A stretch of DNA of 64,000 bases from Pyricularia pennisetigena (Eukaryota; Ascomycota; Sordariomycetes; Magnaporthales; Pyriculariaceae), in the NCBI RefSeq assembly GCF_004337985.1, contig NC_043744.1, positions 4,623,417-4,687,416 on the forward strand. Reading direction: 5' to 3'. Below are positions 35,372 to 46,700 of the stretch, piece after piece (the stretch's first letter is position 1; every line of letters begins with the position of its first letter). The notes beneath the pieces were generated by a model that saw only the letters and a program-made list of their open reading frames with translations, did not search any database and was not told the DNA's origin. The position numbers were made by a program, and so were the translations under genes.

Positions 35372-36125
35372 CTAGGTATTAGCTAATATATTTTTATTAC
35401 GTACCTATTTTATCACAAAATGAATAATATCGTGCGGGTCGTGAGAAGAGTCCACCCCAGTGCCAGAACACCGCCTTGTATATTAACGACATAGTGACCG
35501 CTGCGCAGCATATAACGTCTGACTCGGGATACCATACCAAATTTTCTGATAAATTGCAAAAAGAGGCGCAGCGAACAAGCCTTGGCCTCTGACGCGGCTC
35601 GTAGTAGATTGATTGGCGACCTCGTAGTCTCGTAACAGACCAAGGAATTCTCGACAGCATGTGGTGGATTGCTCGGGCGCGCGGGTCGAGGATACGAATA
35701 CTTGACTTCCATGGCCATCTCGGGATCGGACCATGCGTCCGCAACGCATAGGTAACCCTCCTCCGCGGAGAAACATTGTAGAAGCCGCTCAATCGTTCGG
35801 CAGCCAGTCTTTTTTTTTTTTGTTGTTGTTGTTGTTCCTGTGATTTTGTACGATGATGTACTGTTGTACTATGAAGTTCCCGTTCGTCGACGCATCAAGC
35901 TTTTCTTGGAGATCGGGCCGTCGAACATTGGAATTTATCGGAAAGCGATCCGGAGCGACCATGTGCAATTCATCACATAATTACGATCAGACCTGGGATA
36001 TTACCATGAATACATTATTAATCCCAAGGACACCCATTCTCGACTGTCCTATTTGCCAGATCGACCTAAGTTGATAGAAAAAGGATCAACTTTATCGAAA
36101 CCCATCGCATCTACCGCTAGCCAGG
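35372..36125. other. Intergenic region after the MFS gene
   Basis: Three overlapping minus-strand open frames (35397-35792) and one plus-strand ATG frame of 73 codons (35853-36074) lie here; none has a recognisable motif. The overlap of several frames points to base composition rather than genes, although a decayed gene cannot be excluded. A GTT trinucleotide run (GTTGTTGTTGTTGTT) lies at about 35821-35836. Confidence 0.45.
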
Positions 36126-36412
36126 ATGGCGTGTCTGATCAGCAAACGAAACCTCAATTGGCCTGGACGTCAACGGCCGGCGACTGGAAATCCTGATGCG
36201 GTCAACAAACGGCCACGAGGGTACGCATGCCATGGTAGGACAAGGGGCTCCTGGCAACCAGTGCAGATTTAACTTCTGTCAGGCATGTCAGGTTGAAGAA
36301 GAGAGTGCAGAAGCTGTCAGGGAACGATGCTACAGATGGCGACGAGGTGGCCGTTGTGGAGAAGAATGACGACGACTCATGGGCGCAGTGTCCACAGCCG
36401 AGAAGCATTTAA
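36126..36412 (+). CDS. Possible small spliced gene, 74 residues
   Basis: A weak prediction. Exon 1 is 36126-36220, the 62-bp intron 36221-36282 has donor GTACGC, a TTTAAC branch-like site and acceptor GTCAG, and exon 2 is 36283-36412; the join keeps frame. The first exon is Arg/Asn-rich (KRPRG at the junction), and the second is basic, then acidic (NDATDGDEVAVVEKNDDD), ending CPQPRSI. G/C-ending codons in exon 2 support coding. It may instead be the end of a larger or decayed gene. Not recognised. Confidence 0.3.
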
Positions 36413-38698
36413 AAACATGGTCAAAATTATTTACGATGTGATATAAAAAAAGCAAAATAAAAACTGTCACTCATCAACCCCATGCTTGTCAAAAAGAAGT
36501 TTAATTTAGTCCAGATATATACATATGGTGAGCTGAAATTCCTGGGGAAGATGCTTCTACGATGTAGCCTTTGATAGAACATACCTATGTATAATTAACA
36601 ATAGCGGAACTTTCCGACAATAGTAAGTACTATTTATTCTACACGTGCTGCTGCTTCGTAATATTATATGTGCGACCCATTCGTTTTTCGATTGAGGAAC
36701 TAATGTCAGTTGGGTATCCGAATCCAATATTAGCTTACAAAATAATTGCTACGTACGTGCATCTCTCTCGACGGCCTGTTTTTTTTCTTCCTCTTTGCTC
36801 TACTTGATGTCGATTACCCGCCTGTGAGCCTGATTCTAGAAAACACTAAAGGACCCCAGCATCGGCCAGGCAGTTAATAGTTGCCGAGCTCAATATAGAT
36901 TTTGTGATTAGCGCAGCTTCCGCCCTGCCAAAGGGAAATCGCTTGACAAATATTGTCTGTTGTGGAGAGCCAAGAGAGCCGTTGCAGCAAAGAGTTGGAA
37001 ACTAGACAAGGGCCTGCGTTTTGCCCAGCCCGGAAATCGTCCTGCTCAGCCTCGCTTGGCAGCAGCACACTCCAAGTGGGGCCGCATGCATCTTGCCTCC
37101 CCTGGACCAAGAATGCGGTCGGCGCCTCTTCGTCAGCAACCAGCCAGCGCGTTACTCCGCCATGATGCCGTATACAGTAAGTTGGTTGATAGACAACAAC
37201 CAGAGTTTGAAAAAGACGGCGTAGCTGGTGATGGGCGAAAATCAGGCCTTGTTTTGGTCGTGGACATTAAACTCTAATCCACCCCATAATTAGTTGTGAA
37301 CAGGCACGTGAGCAGGGAGGCAGCCGAATGGGGACAAAGCCAATCAAGGGTGATCAATCAGCAGGGCAGATTGTTCTTACAGAGAAACGTTGATTTTTAT
37401 TTGCCAGCCCAGAGTTTCATTGAAACCATTGCCAATGCCGAAGGACAAGAATAGGTACGGCCGCCCTGCGTCAACCCGAATGCAGTCAAGGTTCGCAATA
37501 ATTTGACACGTTAGGCCTTTTTCTGGATCAATTCATAACCAAAAATGCCTACCATAAATTGTGTCCGCGCAAGCACGACTGCATGGGTGGGCCTTGTCGT
37601 CTTCAACAGACAACTCTGAATAACAGCAGAAGTTTGGTTTTTTTTTTTTTTTTTTTTTTGGGTGTGGGGATATGGAAATGGCAATCCCGATCTCAAGGGC
37701 TCGCTGAGTATTTAATAGAATGGGGCTACGAGTCACACACTTGACTGATTACTGGACCAGTTCATGTACCTAGATCAAGACAACCTTGGGAGCTTGGGTG
37801 CTGTTAAGCATCGGATGAACGAAAGTCGCGTAGTAAGTTATCCGAATTCAAACCGCACTACCGTTCCTGCCTGGCGGTTTCTATTGGGGTTGGTACCTAA
37901 TCGTGGGTGTCTGCTTACTCTTGCCACGGCCAGAGGCACTTTCCGTTCTGTCCCGTAGGTTCAGGGTCCATCTGAAATTCCGCGTCGAAGCGCGAATGTT
38001 AGCGCCAAGTGTGTCAGGAGTAAGCCCCACCAAGACCAAAACCCACACACACCCCAGCCAAGGAGGTCCTGGCCTTGTGTCGTGTGTTTGCTCCTTTGCT
38101 CAAGGGCGAGCGCCTGCGGGTAATACTACCAAATTGCCAAATGCAGTACTGATTGATCAGTTAGAACTTAGAACCCTACACCTCTCTTTTGACTTTCTGT
38201 CATCACTCCATTGCAACAAGACCTCGAAGCCAATCTTGTGCGTCCAAGTCGGCATCGATCGCCCAAAAGTCACCTTGCCATCCCAGTACCCACCAGCCAC
38301 CAGTGTGCGCCCCCCATCTCTGGTTGTTCTTTTCCACTTGATGCGACAGCCCAGAAGAGACTAAGCCTGCTAGCAACCCACTACTGGGCCATTCTGTAAT
38401 CCAAGGCATCCACCTACCGCACAGGCTAATACTCGCCAGTCATCCGCCCTTCAACCGATCTGATCTCTCAACTTTTTAGCATCTCGGGCCAGCCGACTTA
38501 CCTCCCTACCGCACTTTAACTAAACTCACCCAAGACTCCCGGCCGCTCCACCTACGAACCCAACAACCTCTCATCCTCCATCAGCGCTCCCGACTGATGC
38601 TAGGGAATACCGTTCGTGACTCCACGACAAATTTTCCACTGATAGACGCCAACGGCAACCGTTTCGACTCAGCCAGCACCACGCATTCATATACAAAA
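36413..38698. other. Intergenic region upstream of the PAP2 gene
   Basis: No recognisable gene in 2.3 kb. A minus-strand frame open for about 128 codons ending at 36874 has no ATG near its beginning, and overlapping plus-strand frames are equally open, so I do not call it. A T22 tract lies at 37638-37659. The last 500 bp are C-rich and probably form the promoter and leader of the PAP2 gene; the coding frame is open upstream to an alternative ATG at 38597. Confidence 0.5.
37638..37659. repeat. Poly-T tract (T22)
   Basis: A run of 22 T in noncoding DNA upstream of the PAP2 gene. Confidence 0.9.
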
Positions 38699-40157
38699 AT
38701 GGAGGATATCAGAGGGCCGCCAGGCCGCCATAAGAGCATGTCAATGTTGCTCGTATCTTCGTATGCCTTCGACTGGGTGATATTACTGGTTGTCGCCGGC
38801 ATTGGCGGCTGGCTTGGGATTATGTCGCCCAACCACCGCCCGTTTCAACTCGAGAATCACAACATCTCGTGAGTATCTTTTGTCTTCTATAATTGCTCTG
38901 CCAATCATACTTGTTGATGTATGAAGTCTCTGTGTGCCAGTCAAACTCTAACCGCTGCTTGTATCGTCCAGATTCCCTTTCACAGAAAAGGAAACCGTGC
39001 CTATGGTTTTGGCGGCGATACTGAACACGGGCTTACCGATCGTTATTGTTACTTTCATCGCTCTCGTCTTTGTTCCCGGCTCGACTGTACCACCTGGAAC
39101 CCCCAAGAGCCTGATATGGAGGAGGAAACTATGGGAGCTTCACACCGGCTTGCTGGGCCTGGCTTTGTCGGTGGTGGGCGCCTGGTTCGTGACCAACGCC
39201 ATGAAGAACATGTTCGGAAAGCCACGCCCCGATTTGATTGCCCGCTGCCAGCCCGACCTCGAGAACGTCGCCAAGTATGTCGTTGGAGGCATTGCCAACA
39301 CTACTAGCAACGGCCAGCTCGTTAGCCACAAGATATGCCAGAACCCAGACGCCGCGCAGCTTGAGGACGGCTTCCGATCTTTCCCAAGCGGACACGCGTC
39401 CTCCTCATCGGCAGGCCTGCTGTACCTGTCGCTCTTTATAGCTTCTAAGTTCGCGATCACCATTCCATTCCTCGCGCCCAGCAGTTACTCGAATGTGAGC
39501 TCATTCAGTGCCTTCCCGTCCCGCATCCAACGTACCGGCGCCGGCTCAGAGAGCTATGAGATGGTCGACCGCTCGAATGGCGGCTCGCCCTCCGACGATA
39601 TCTCCCGTCCCAATGACCCAAGCGCGGCCAGACGTCTGGCTTCGCATTCGCGTGCCGTCGCTGCTGTCCGTCTTCAGGCCGCTGCGCCCCCGCTTTACCT
39701 GCTCTTGATCGCGTGCCTTCCCACCTTTGGTGCCATCTTTATCGCTGGATCTCGCTGGTTCGACTACCGCCATCACGCCTTCGATATTATCACCGGCTTC
39801 CTCATTGGCGTTATAACGGCCGTATTCGCCTTCCGCTACTACCACCTGCCTATTCGCCAAGGTGCCGGCTGGGCGTGGGGACCTAGAAGCCAGGATAAGG
39901 CCTACTGGGCTGGAGTCGGGAGCTATAGCTACGCGACTAGTAAGAATGATTGGGCACGTGCTGGTGAAGAGGATGAGGCCAGCGTGGAGGCTACTGCCCA
40001 GGCGACGGACTACGAGAGCGTGAGGCGCCAGCACATTGGTGTTGCTTCCAGTGTAAACAACGGCCCCGTTAAAAGAGCTTACGACAACACAAGTATAAAC
40101 TCGTCCAGACCATCACCGCCTAACGCGAATCAGTTCGATTTTACCAACAGGGTCTAG
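38699..40157 (+). CDS. DPP1: PAP2-family lipid phosphate phosphatase, DPP1/LPP1-like
   Basis: Two exons, 38699-38868 and 38972-40157 (donor GTGAGT, acceptor CCAG), give 451 residues. ATG 38699 has a good context (AAAATGG); an in-frame ATG at 38597 in a poor context would add 34 residues. The three catalytic motifs are complete: KX6RP (Lys135 to Pro143, KNMFGKPRP), PSGH (195-198) and SRX5HX3D (Ser317 to Asp328, with His324 as the likely nucleophile). About six hydrophobic segments are expected. The family dephosphorylates diacylglycerol pyrophosphate, phosphatidate and related lipids in vacuolar or Golgi membranes. A polar Ser-rich stretch at about 230-280 interrupts the usual spacing between the second and third motifs. 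The C-terminal 100 residues are hydrophilic. DPP1 versus LPP1 assignment is not certain. Confidence 0.92.
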
Positions 40158-41459
40158 TTAGACGCCAAAGTCTGGGGTTTCAACTGAGATGATACCCAAT
40201 CGACTCAAAGGTTCCCAAATCTTAGGACCAGTTTTTGAAGAAAAAGAAAGAACTATCAGCAAACTTTTTATGAAGGGTCTTATTATTTGTATTATGAAAA
40301 AAAGCATTTTCATTGCTTTTATGAAACGCAGGGACGACCTTGTCTAATACCCATGTTACGAATATGGGGGGGTTTACAACCTTGTGGCTAGAGCTCTCCT
40401 AAAGGCTCATTTTCTACAGGTTTGTTCATAAGGATTTCCTGTTGTAAGAGATTTGGATGATGGGGTTAACAGTCTTTTTTTTCTTCTTTTTTTTTTTTTT
40501 TTTTTCTATATTTTCATTCCGGCGTTCTAATACGTTCAGTTTCTCATCTCGTCACATGATGCTGTGTTTCTTTCTTGATCTAGCAATGCGATTTTCATAT
40601 TTGTTCAACCACTACTTCACTTGCATCATTACTAGACTAGACATATCAAAACCGGAAAAACAACATGTATCGGGTAGAATGTCGCAGAACATTGGTGGCC
40701 TGCCCTCTTAACCCTCGGGGCGCCAAATTCGTTGTGTCTGTACCGCAAAGGGGAGAATGAATAAGTTCAGACACCCAGTAATACAAAGAAAAAGAACTTA
40801 TACTTCCACTGCCTTGAGAAAAAAAAAGTTTTTATTGAACTCGACGCCAGCCTGACAGACTGCTTATAAAACTGCCATCTCACGAACCCAAGATCGGGCG
40901 ATCCTTTCTTGGACCGGATTACTGATTGATCACCGGTGCGCGCACTTGCCTCGTCCGAGCGCTCGTTGATCCCAAAAGTAACCCAGCCAAGTCCTTTGTG
41001 AGGGTGGCCAAGTTATCCCCCTGTTTCAGGGAAGAATAAGAAGAACATGCAAACCTCTCCTATTACTATCAGATCACCCAAACACATTCTTGGTTTCCGT
41101 GGAGGGGGTTGATGGGGNNATTTCTGCACAACATTTGTCCAGAAGGAATCAAGAAAGATGAACCAACGCGGATTGTAAAGCAAAAAAAAAACAAAAAAAA
41201 AAACGCCTCCCTAAAAACCGGGGTATCAATCAATAGTTCTGATAATTAATGTTTTCCCTTGCGACCACGCCATCCATCTTGAAATCCTTGACTGGCCATT
41301 GTAAAAATTTCGTTTCGTAGGCTCATTTTTTGAACTTTCAGACCCATACCCCAACCCTTGCTCCAAGGTTGCTTTCATCGGCTTCGGAACTCCTTTCCCA
41401 GATTAGGATAAAAAAAGGTAATAAAAAAAAACAGAAAACATAAAATTATCTTAATACCC
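40158..41459. other. Convergent 3' region, PAP2 and CK2 beta
   Basis: This region holds the 3' ends of two convergent genes. It includes T-rich runs near 40478-40505, a two-base N gap at 41118-41119 and several A-rich runs. No coding frame is supported. Confidence 0.55.
41118..41119. other. Assembly ambiguity (2 N)
   Basis: Two unresolved bases directly after a short G run, in noncoding DNA between the PAP2 and CK2 beta genes. Confidence 0.99.
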
Positions 41460-42852
41460 TCAGACACCCTGCATCATGCTATCCCCAGGTACTGTAGCAG
41501 AGTCCACCAAGCCGACGGCCATGCCCTCCTGCTTCATGCCGTCCTCGTCCTCTTCTTCCTCGTCGTCCTCAATCTCGTCCTCCCCGTCCTTGAAGCCGCT
41601 CTCGACCTCCATCTTACGCAGCCGCCGCCTCATGTCCTCACGCTTTCCGCTCTGCCACCGCACCAAAGAGGCAGCCGCATGGACGCGGAAGCCAAAGCAG
41701 CGCGGGACGTAGCGCTCGGCCGACTTGACGGGCATCAGGGCTGGGTAGACCTGGAAGAGGATGTTGTGGAACGAGGTACCAAAGTACGCGCCATCGATGC
41801 CGGCGTGTCGCGACGACTTGGGGTTGTATATGTCTTCGCACCGCGCGCAGTAGAGCTTGACCGGCTTCGAGCTGGGTATGTCGCACAGGCCCATCGGCAG
41901 CAGCGGGTGCGAGCCGCAGTGGACGCGGGGACACTTGCCAAAGTCGCCCTTTTTGTATTTTTCGAGCTGTATTTTGTCCCATGCTCAGAGTTAGTTCGCA
42001 GAGCTAACTATGAAAAAAAAAAAAAAAAAGATGACGTTATGGAAGAGACAAAGAAAACAAAAACAAGACGATAACTAAACAAAAGATCGAGGCTGGGCGG
42101 GACAAAATAGAGCCGGCGACAGGAAAATATGAACCTCACCATTTTGCTCAATCCTCTCGTCGTGACAATATACCTCGCGTGGACCAGCCCGTAAAGATGT
42201 CGTGCCGACTTCTCTATCGTCTCGCGCATCTCATCGTCACAGTCGAGGTCGAAGACATCGGTGATGAGGTCGAGCGCATATTGATAGTAAGAGACCTCTG
42301 TGTTGAGGCCCGTGAGGTTGAACCGATCCGTCAGGTAATCCTCATCGATCTCGCAAAAGTATTCGTTGCCCTTGGAACCGATAAACTGCAGGTGGGTGGG
42401 TATAGGCAAGCGGTTAGCCAAAGTTGACACAAAAGCTACATGTATATATTGATGGGCATCGTGTGTATCAAAGATTGTAAAGCCAGCCAGCCAACAGAAC
42501 AGCCTTGCTCCGGGCACATTTCCATCGTCAATGCCGAGGCGGTGGCTAGTGATATTGCTGCCTTTGGTGTGGTCAACACAGCTCTGCAGGGAAAGCCGGA
42601 GGCCCCGCGCCGACAACGACGATGGATGGCGTGGATCCGAATCACGCGCAAGGACGGGACGGAAGGGTGCTCGAACGCGATCGATGGGCGGTCGAGTCGC
42701 AGAGCGGGGGCGGGGAGTGTGTGAAAGTCAAAGTAGATGAGAAAAAAAAAAAAAAAAAAAAAAAAAAAGACAAAGAAAACTTTGAGTCAACATACCCAAT
42801 CTCTCCAGTAGCTAGTGTAGTCACTATCCGACTCGCTGCCAAAGTCTTCCAT
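41460..42852 (-). CDS. CKB: Casein kinase 2 regulatory beta subunit
   Basis: Three exons on the minus strand: 42852-42796, 42385-42140 and 41966-41460; 269 residues, all junctions in frame. The short N-terminus is Ser/Asp-rich (MEDFGSESDSDY), a typical CK2 self-phosphorylation site, and leads into the conserved FIGSKGNEYFCEIDEDYL segment. A zinc ribbon is formed by Cys113, Cys118, Cys141 and Cys144, the dimerisation site of CK2 beta. The segment KSSRHAGIDGAYFGTSF is the usual alpha-contact region. The C-terminus is extended by about 50 residues with an acidic run (EIEDDEEEEDEDG). The protein forms the CK2 tetramer with two alpha subunits and directs substrate choice. Intron 1 is unusually long (410 bp) and contains an A27 tract. 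Fungi have two beta paralogues; I cannot say with certainty which this is. Confidence 0.94.
42742..42768. repeat. Poly-A tract (A27) inside CK2 beta intron 1
   Basis: A run of 27 A on the plus strand, that is T27 in the direction of transcription of the CK2 beta gene, a few dozen bases after the first donor site. Confidence 0.9.
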
Positions 42853-43747
42853 AGTGGCAGCGGACTTTTGGTGAGTTCGTGAACAGGGAGCAGAAGGTGA
42901 CGACCAAGGTAAAGAAAAAGACTGGAGGCGGAGTATGTATGGGCGGCGCTGTGGTGGTGGGTTCCTGGTGAAGGCATGAGCGATTCTAGGCCCTCGATTT
43001 CGCGCCTTGCAGTGGGTCTCTAGGAAGGTGCGTATGTGGGGCCGGTGCTCAATGACATGACCATGGCGCTGTCTTGCATTTGTTACCAGACGAATGCGCA
43101 CACACAGAGGAAAAAGGTCACTTCTGCTATAAGATGAAGAAAAAAAAGTTACATTTCTGTCGGTGTTTTAAGATTACAATATTGCTAGAAACTGATATTT
43201 ATGGGTATCCGGTCCATCCAGGGCTCCGTTCAAGATGAAAACAATTGCTAATAAAACACGCTCATTATCTCATTTTGCTGGCTTGTATCAAGTTTCCGCC
43301 TCTCAAGTGTCAAACCGCGACGTTCCACGATATAAACCAGTCAGAGATGTACAATTTTCTTGGTAAGATTCAGAATTATGATATTCTAGGGAAGGGTATA
43401 TGGATGGGTATCTCGACATGTGAAAGTTCAAGATAAGATCGGAGAAGCTGTGTATGAGATTGAGAGTACTAAAGATGCTGTTGGATATCACGTTTCTTGA
43501 CGAAACACACCAGTGTCATCTCTGAATGCAATTTCAAACATTGATTGGTGTCCACAGTCCGTCCATGTACATGTGAAAAAAAAAAGCTTGTGAGCGTGTA
43601 GGCGCAACGACAACTTGTCCTGCGCGGATTGCAATTCCGTTGAAGAGCGTCATAAGGAATGAAGGGTGCCAATGAAGGGCCCCGCGCAAAATAAGAGGAC
43701 TAAACTCAAATAAACATTTGAGCTTGCCAAGTAGCGTCGACACAGGC
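42853..43747. other. CK2 beta promoter and KAR9 3' flank
   Basis: Both neighbours are on the minus strand, so this 0.9 kb contains the CK2 beta upstream region and the 3' flank of KAR9. Short frames on either strand have no motif. No other feature is supported. Confidence 0.5.
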
Positions 43748-46700
43748 TTAAAATTTCCATCTTGGTTTTGCATCCATTGGCTTCTCTGTTTGGCTCTTGC
43801 GGAACGGCGCCCGCTGCGTCGAAGGTGTATTGCGGCCTGAGACGCTGGTACTTCGGACCACCCCATCCCTGGCAAGCCCCATACTTCCGCTGCTTTGCGG
43901 CAAAGCACTCGTCCGGCGTGGATTTGTTGTCGCCATGGAGCTGGCCGGACGCGCAGGGCTGGTGCCCAGAGGCGCATCGACAGTAGGCCGGCCCGGTGGC
44001 TGGAGAGATGACCTGCGGTTGCCCAAAGCAGTCGAAGATGACTGGGCTGTCAAGCGCGCCTGGTTCATCCTCGATGCTGCAGTAGCCTGCTGTGAGTACG
44101 GACCAGGGGAGGTCAGCCTCTCACGGAATGAGTATCGGCTATGGCTGCTGGGGGGTTTCGAAGGTGTTGCGTCGGGCATCGGCGATGCGGAGCCTGCGCG
44201 GCCACTCAGAGGGCTACGTAGCGGCATCTTAGTGGCGCTGGAACGGGGGGATGGGGTGCTCTGAGGCTCGACCGCCAATGGCTTGAAGTTGTGGCCGGTA
44301 TCTACGCCGTTAACAGAAGAATTCCATCGGGGCCGGCTAGGGATGGGATTGTTCGACGGACGGGTGGTGCTCGATCGAGGCTTCGCCATTGGTGTTAATG
44401 AGTTGTCCCTGCCAAGACCCCCCGTGGTTGAGAGTCTTGAGATCGGCTTTCGAGGCTGCTGCTGCGAGGGTGCAACAGCAGACATGCTCCTCCGGTTCGT
44501 TGGCATCGGGAGACCGCTGGCGTTACCGGACACTGATCTCCGTTTGTTCAAAATCTTTGAGGTCGGAGTCTCGAGGCCCAGACCCGACATTATTACTGAT
44601 GACGGCGGCGAGCTCTGGGGCGTTTCGTGCCCGCTTCCAAGTCCAGACATGTCGTTTGAGAGCATAGTTGATATCGAGTCCCGAAGTGCCTGCCCTTTGT
44701 CGTCCATTGTAAGTTCATCCAAGCAAAGATCCATCTCACGCATGCGGTCTCGCATTTCGTCCCACTTGGTTTGGAGTTCTGTATGCAAGCGCACAATCTC
44801 CCCGTTGACTGTCAATCGATCCTTGATGCCGCGGTCGATGATCGAGAGAACACGCTCAATTGCAGGGCTGTAATGTGTCTTCTTCGCTTCATAGCTCTCG
44901 ATCTTTTTACACATCAAGGCAGGGTTCGTCAAGTTCAGGCCAGCGTCCACGCACTCCTTGATCTTGGCTACGCTACGCTCCACCGATTCGTACATCTTTT
45001 GTGCTTGTCGGGCCGCACCGCGAAAGACGAGGATCCAGCGGTCCTCGCCAAGCTCTTTGCGCAGATTCTCTGCATCCTTCTCGAGCTTCTTATAGCTGTT
45101 GTCCAGGTCTTCTCTTCTCATTTCGAGCTCTTCAGCGGCGCTTGGGAATGTCTTTTCAGCCCTTGCAGCGAAAACAGAGAGTCTCATGGGGAGGAAATCC
45201 AACGAGGCACGCAACGGCTGCATCCTCGCAAATAGAGCCAGTAGGCTCGAGTCATCCTGCGTCAAATTTGGTACGCCAGGCGAGCTAGGGCTGGCGGGGA
45301 ACGCTGGCAGGCTAAAACGATGGCTCTTAGCGGCTTGTAACCTTGTGGCTGCAGGAGGCGTCTCCTCGACTATTGTCTCCAAGTCCCCGATGTCGACATT
45401 ATCTTGACTGTTAGCAACGGCCAGCATGGACTTATGTCGACGTTCCTCCATCTCGAAAACAAGCCTGCAAAGCTCATCCATCTCGTTCTGGATATCTCCC
45501 AGCACCATATTCCACAGTTCCTCCCACTCCATAGCAATCTCAACTTGGCCTTTGACCGAATTCAACGTGACGTGAATGTTGGCCCACTCCTTAGTAATGG
45601 CTTCCATCTGCATGACAGTCCTGGCAAGGTCCTCGGGAGCAACCGAGCCAATGTCGGGGCGATTGTTGAGCGCTTCGATGGCAGAGAGATAGACCTTGAT
45701 CAGGCTTTCAAACCGACTTATGGCATTCTCTACCTCCTCCAGGCCTTCTCTACCGCCTGCGGCCGACCACTCGACGTCATCGTCGCTGTCCAAGCCGCTG
45801 ATAACCTCGGAAGCTTTCGAGATCCAATTCCTAATTTGCTCGGCTGCACCGATCAGTGCTCTTGCGGCGGACTGAGCGGTTGATATGGCAGCAACCTTTT
45901 CCGACAAAGAATTGGCATCAGGGAGCTGAAGGGACGTCAGTTGGGCCAGCTGATTCGAGAATGAGGCGCGGGATAACGTGTATATCGACCCTGGCCGCTG
46001 CAGGCCTAGAGGGTTGAAATGAATCTCCTGGCTGAAGTCGGTGGCGGGTGTGGTTGCTGATGAGAGGGGTGGCGAATCTTTTGGAGGCGGAGGCGGCCTT
46101 TCATCATCCGGAGTCGTCGGTGACATGATGGTGCTATCCCTATCCAGGTGCTGTTGACGTGTCTCGGGCTGACACTTTGTCCCATTGCCGTTGCTGTGAT
46201 CCGGCAGTCGAAACTTGTTCGTATCCATGGTCAGGTCGGGCACGGTGTCAATCTCTGGCAGCAGTTCAGGGCCCTCTGGGACCTCCGAGGTCACAGCTGC
46301 AGCCGAACTGACGGCAGCCTCAGCGTCCGAAGGTGAAACCAAGCTTGGGCTTCTTTTGCCGGACCTGAATTTCAGCCCCTTCAGACTGGCCTTCGACGGG
46401 ATACGAACGAGGGCGCCTTTCCAGGGTCTGCCGCGTCGTTCGACGATCGGTGCTTCGGACCCGGCCTGGTGACCTTGGTCAAGCTGCCGAAGCTGTTCTT
46501 CGTCGAGACGGCCGATAGCTTCGGCGCGTAGTGCGGCAGCGGATTGGGTTTCTTTCTGGGAGTTGCTGGAGCCGAAACCGAGGGCTTTTAACCGCGCGGC
46601 CAAGCCTGGCGAGGGTCTTCGTGCAGTGATTCGTGCGGGTGAAACGGAAGTCTGTCGTTGTGATGTTTGAGTATAAGAATCGTCGAGTGCATCTGCATCA

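Noticed and set aside
35397..35792. Three overlapping minus-strand frames after the MFS gene
   Set aside because: All three frames are open over the same DNA and none begins with a good ATG or has a motif. A decayed gene cannot be excluded but is not supported.
31781..36412. HD gene, MFS exporter and neighbours as a biosynthetic cluster
   Set aside because: No polyketide synthase, peptide synthetase, terpene cyclase or pathway regulator is present near the exporter.
36874..37280. Minus-strand frame open for about 128 codons with four Cys
   Set aside because: No ATG near its beginning and overlapping open frames on the plus strand; base composition explains the lack of stops.
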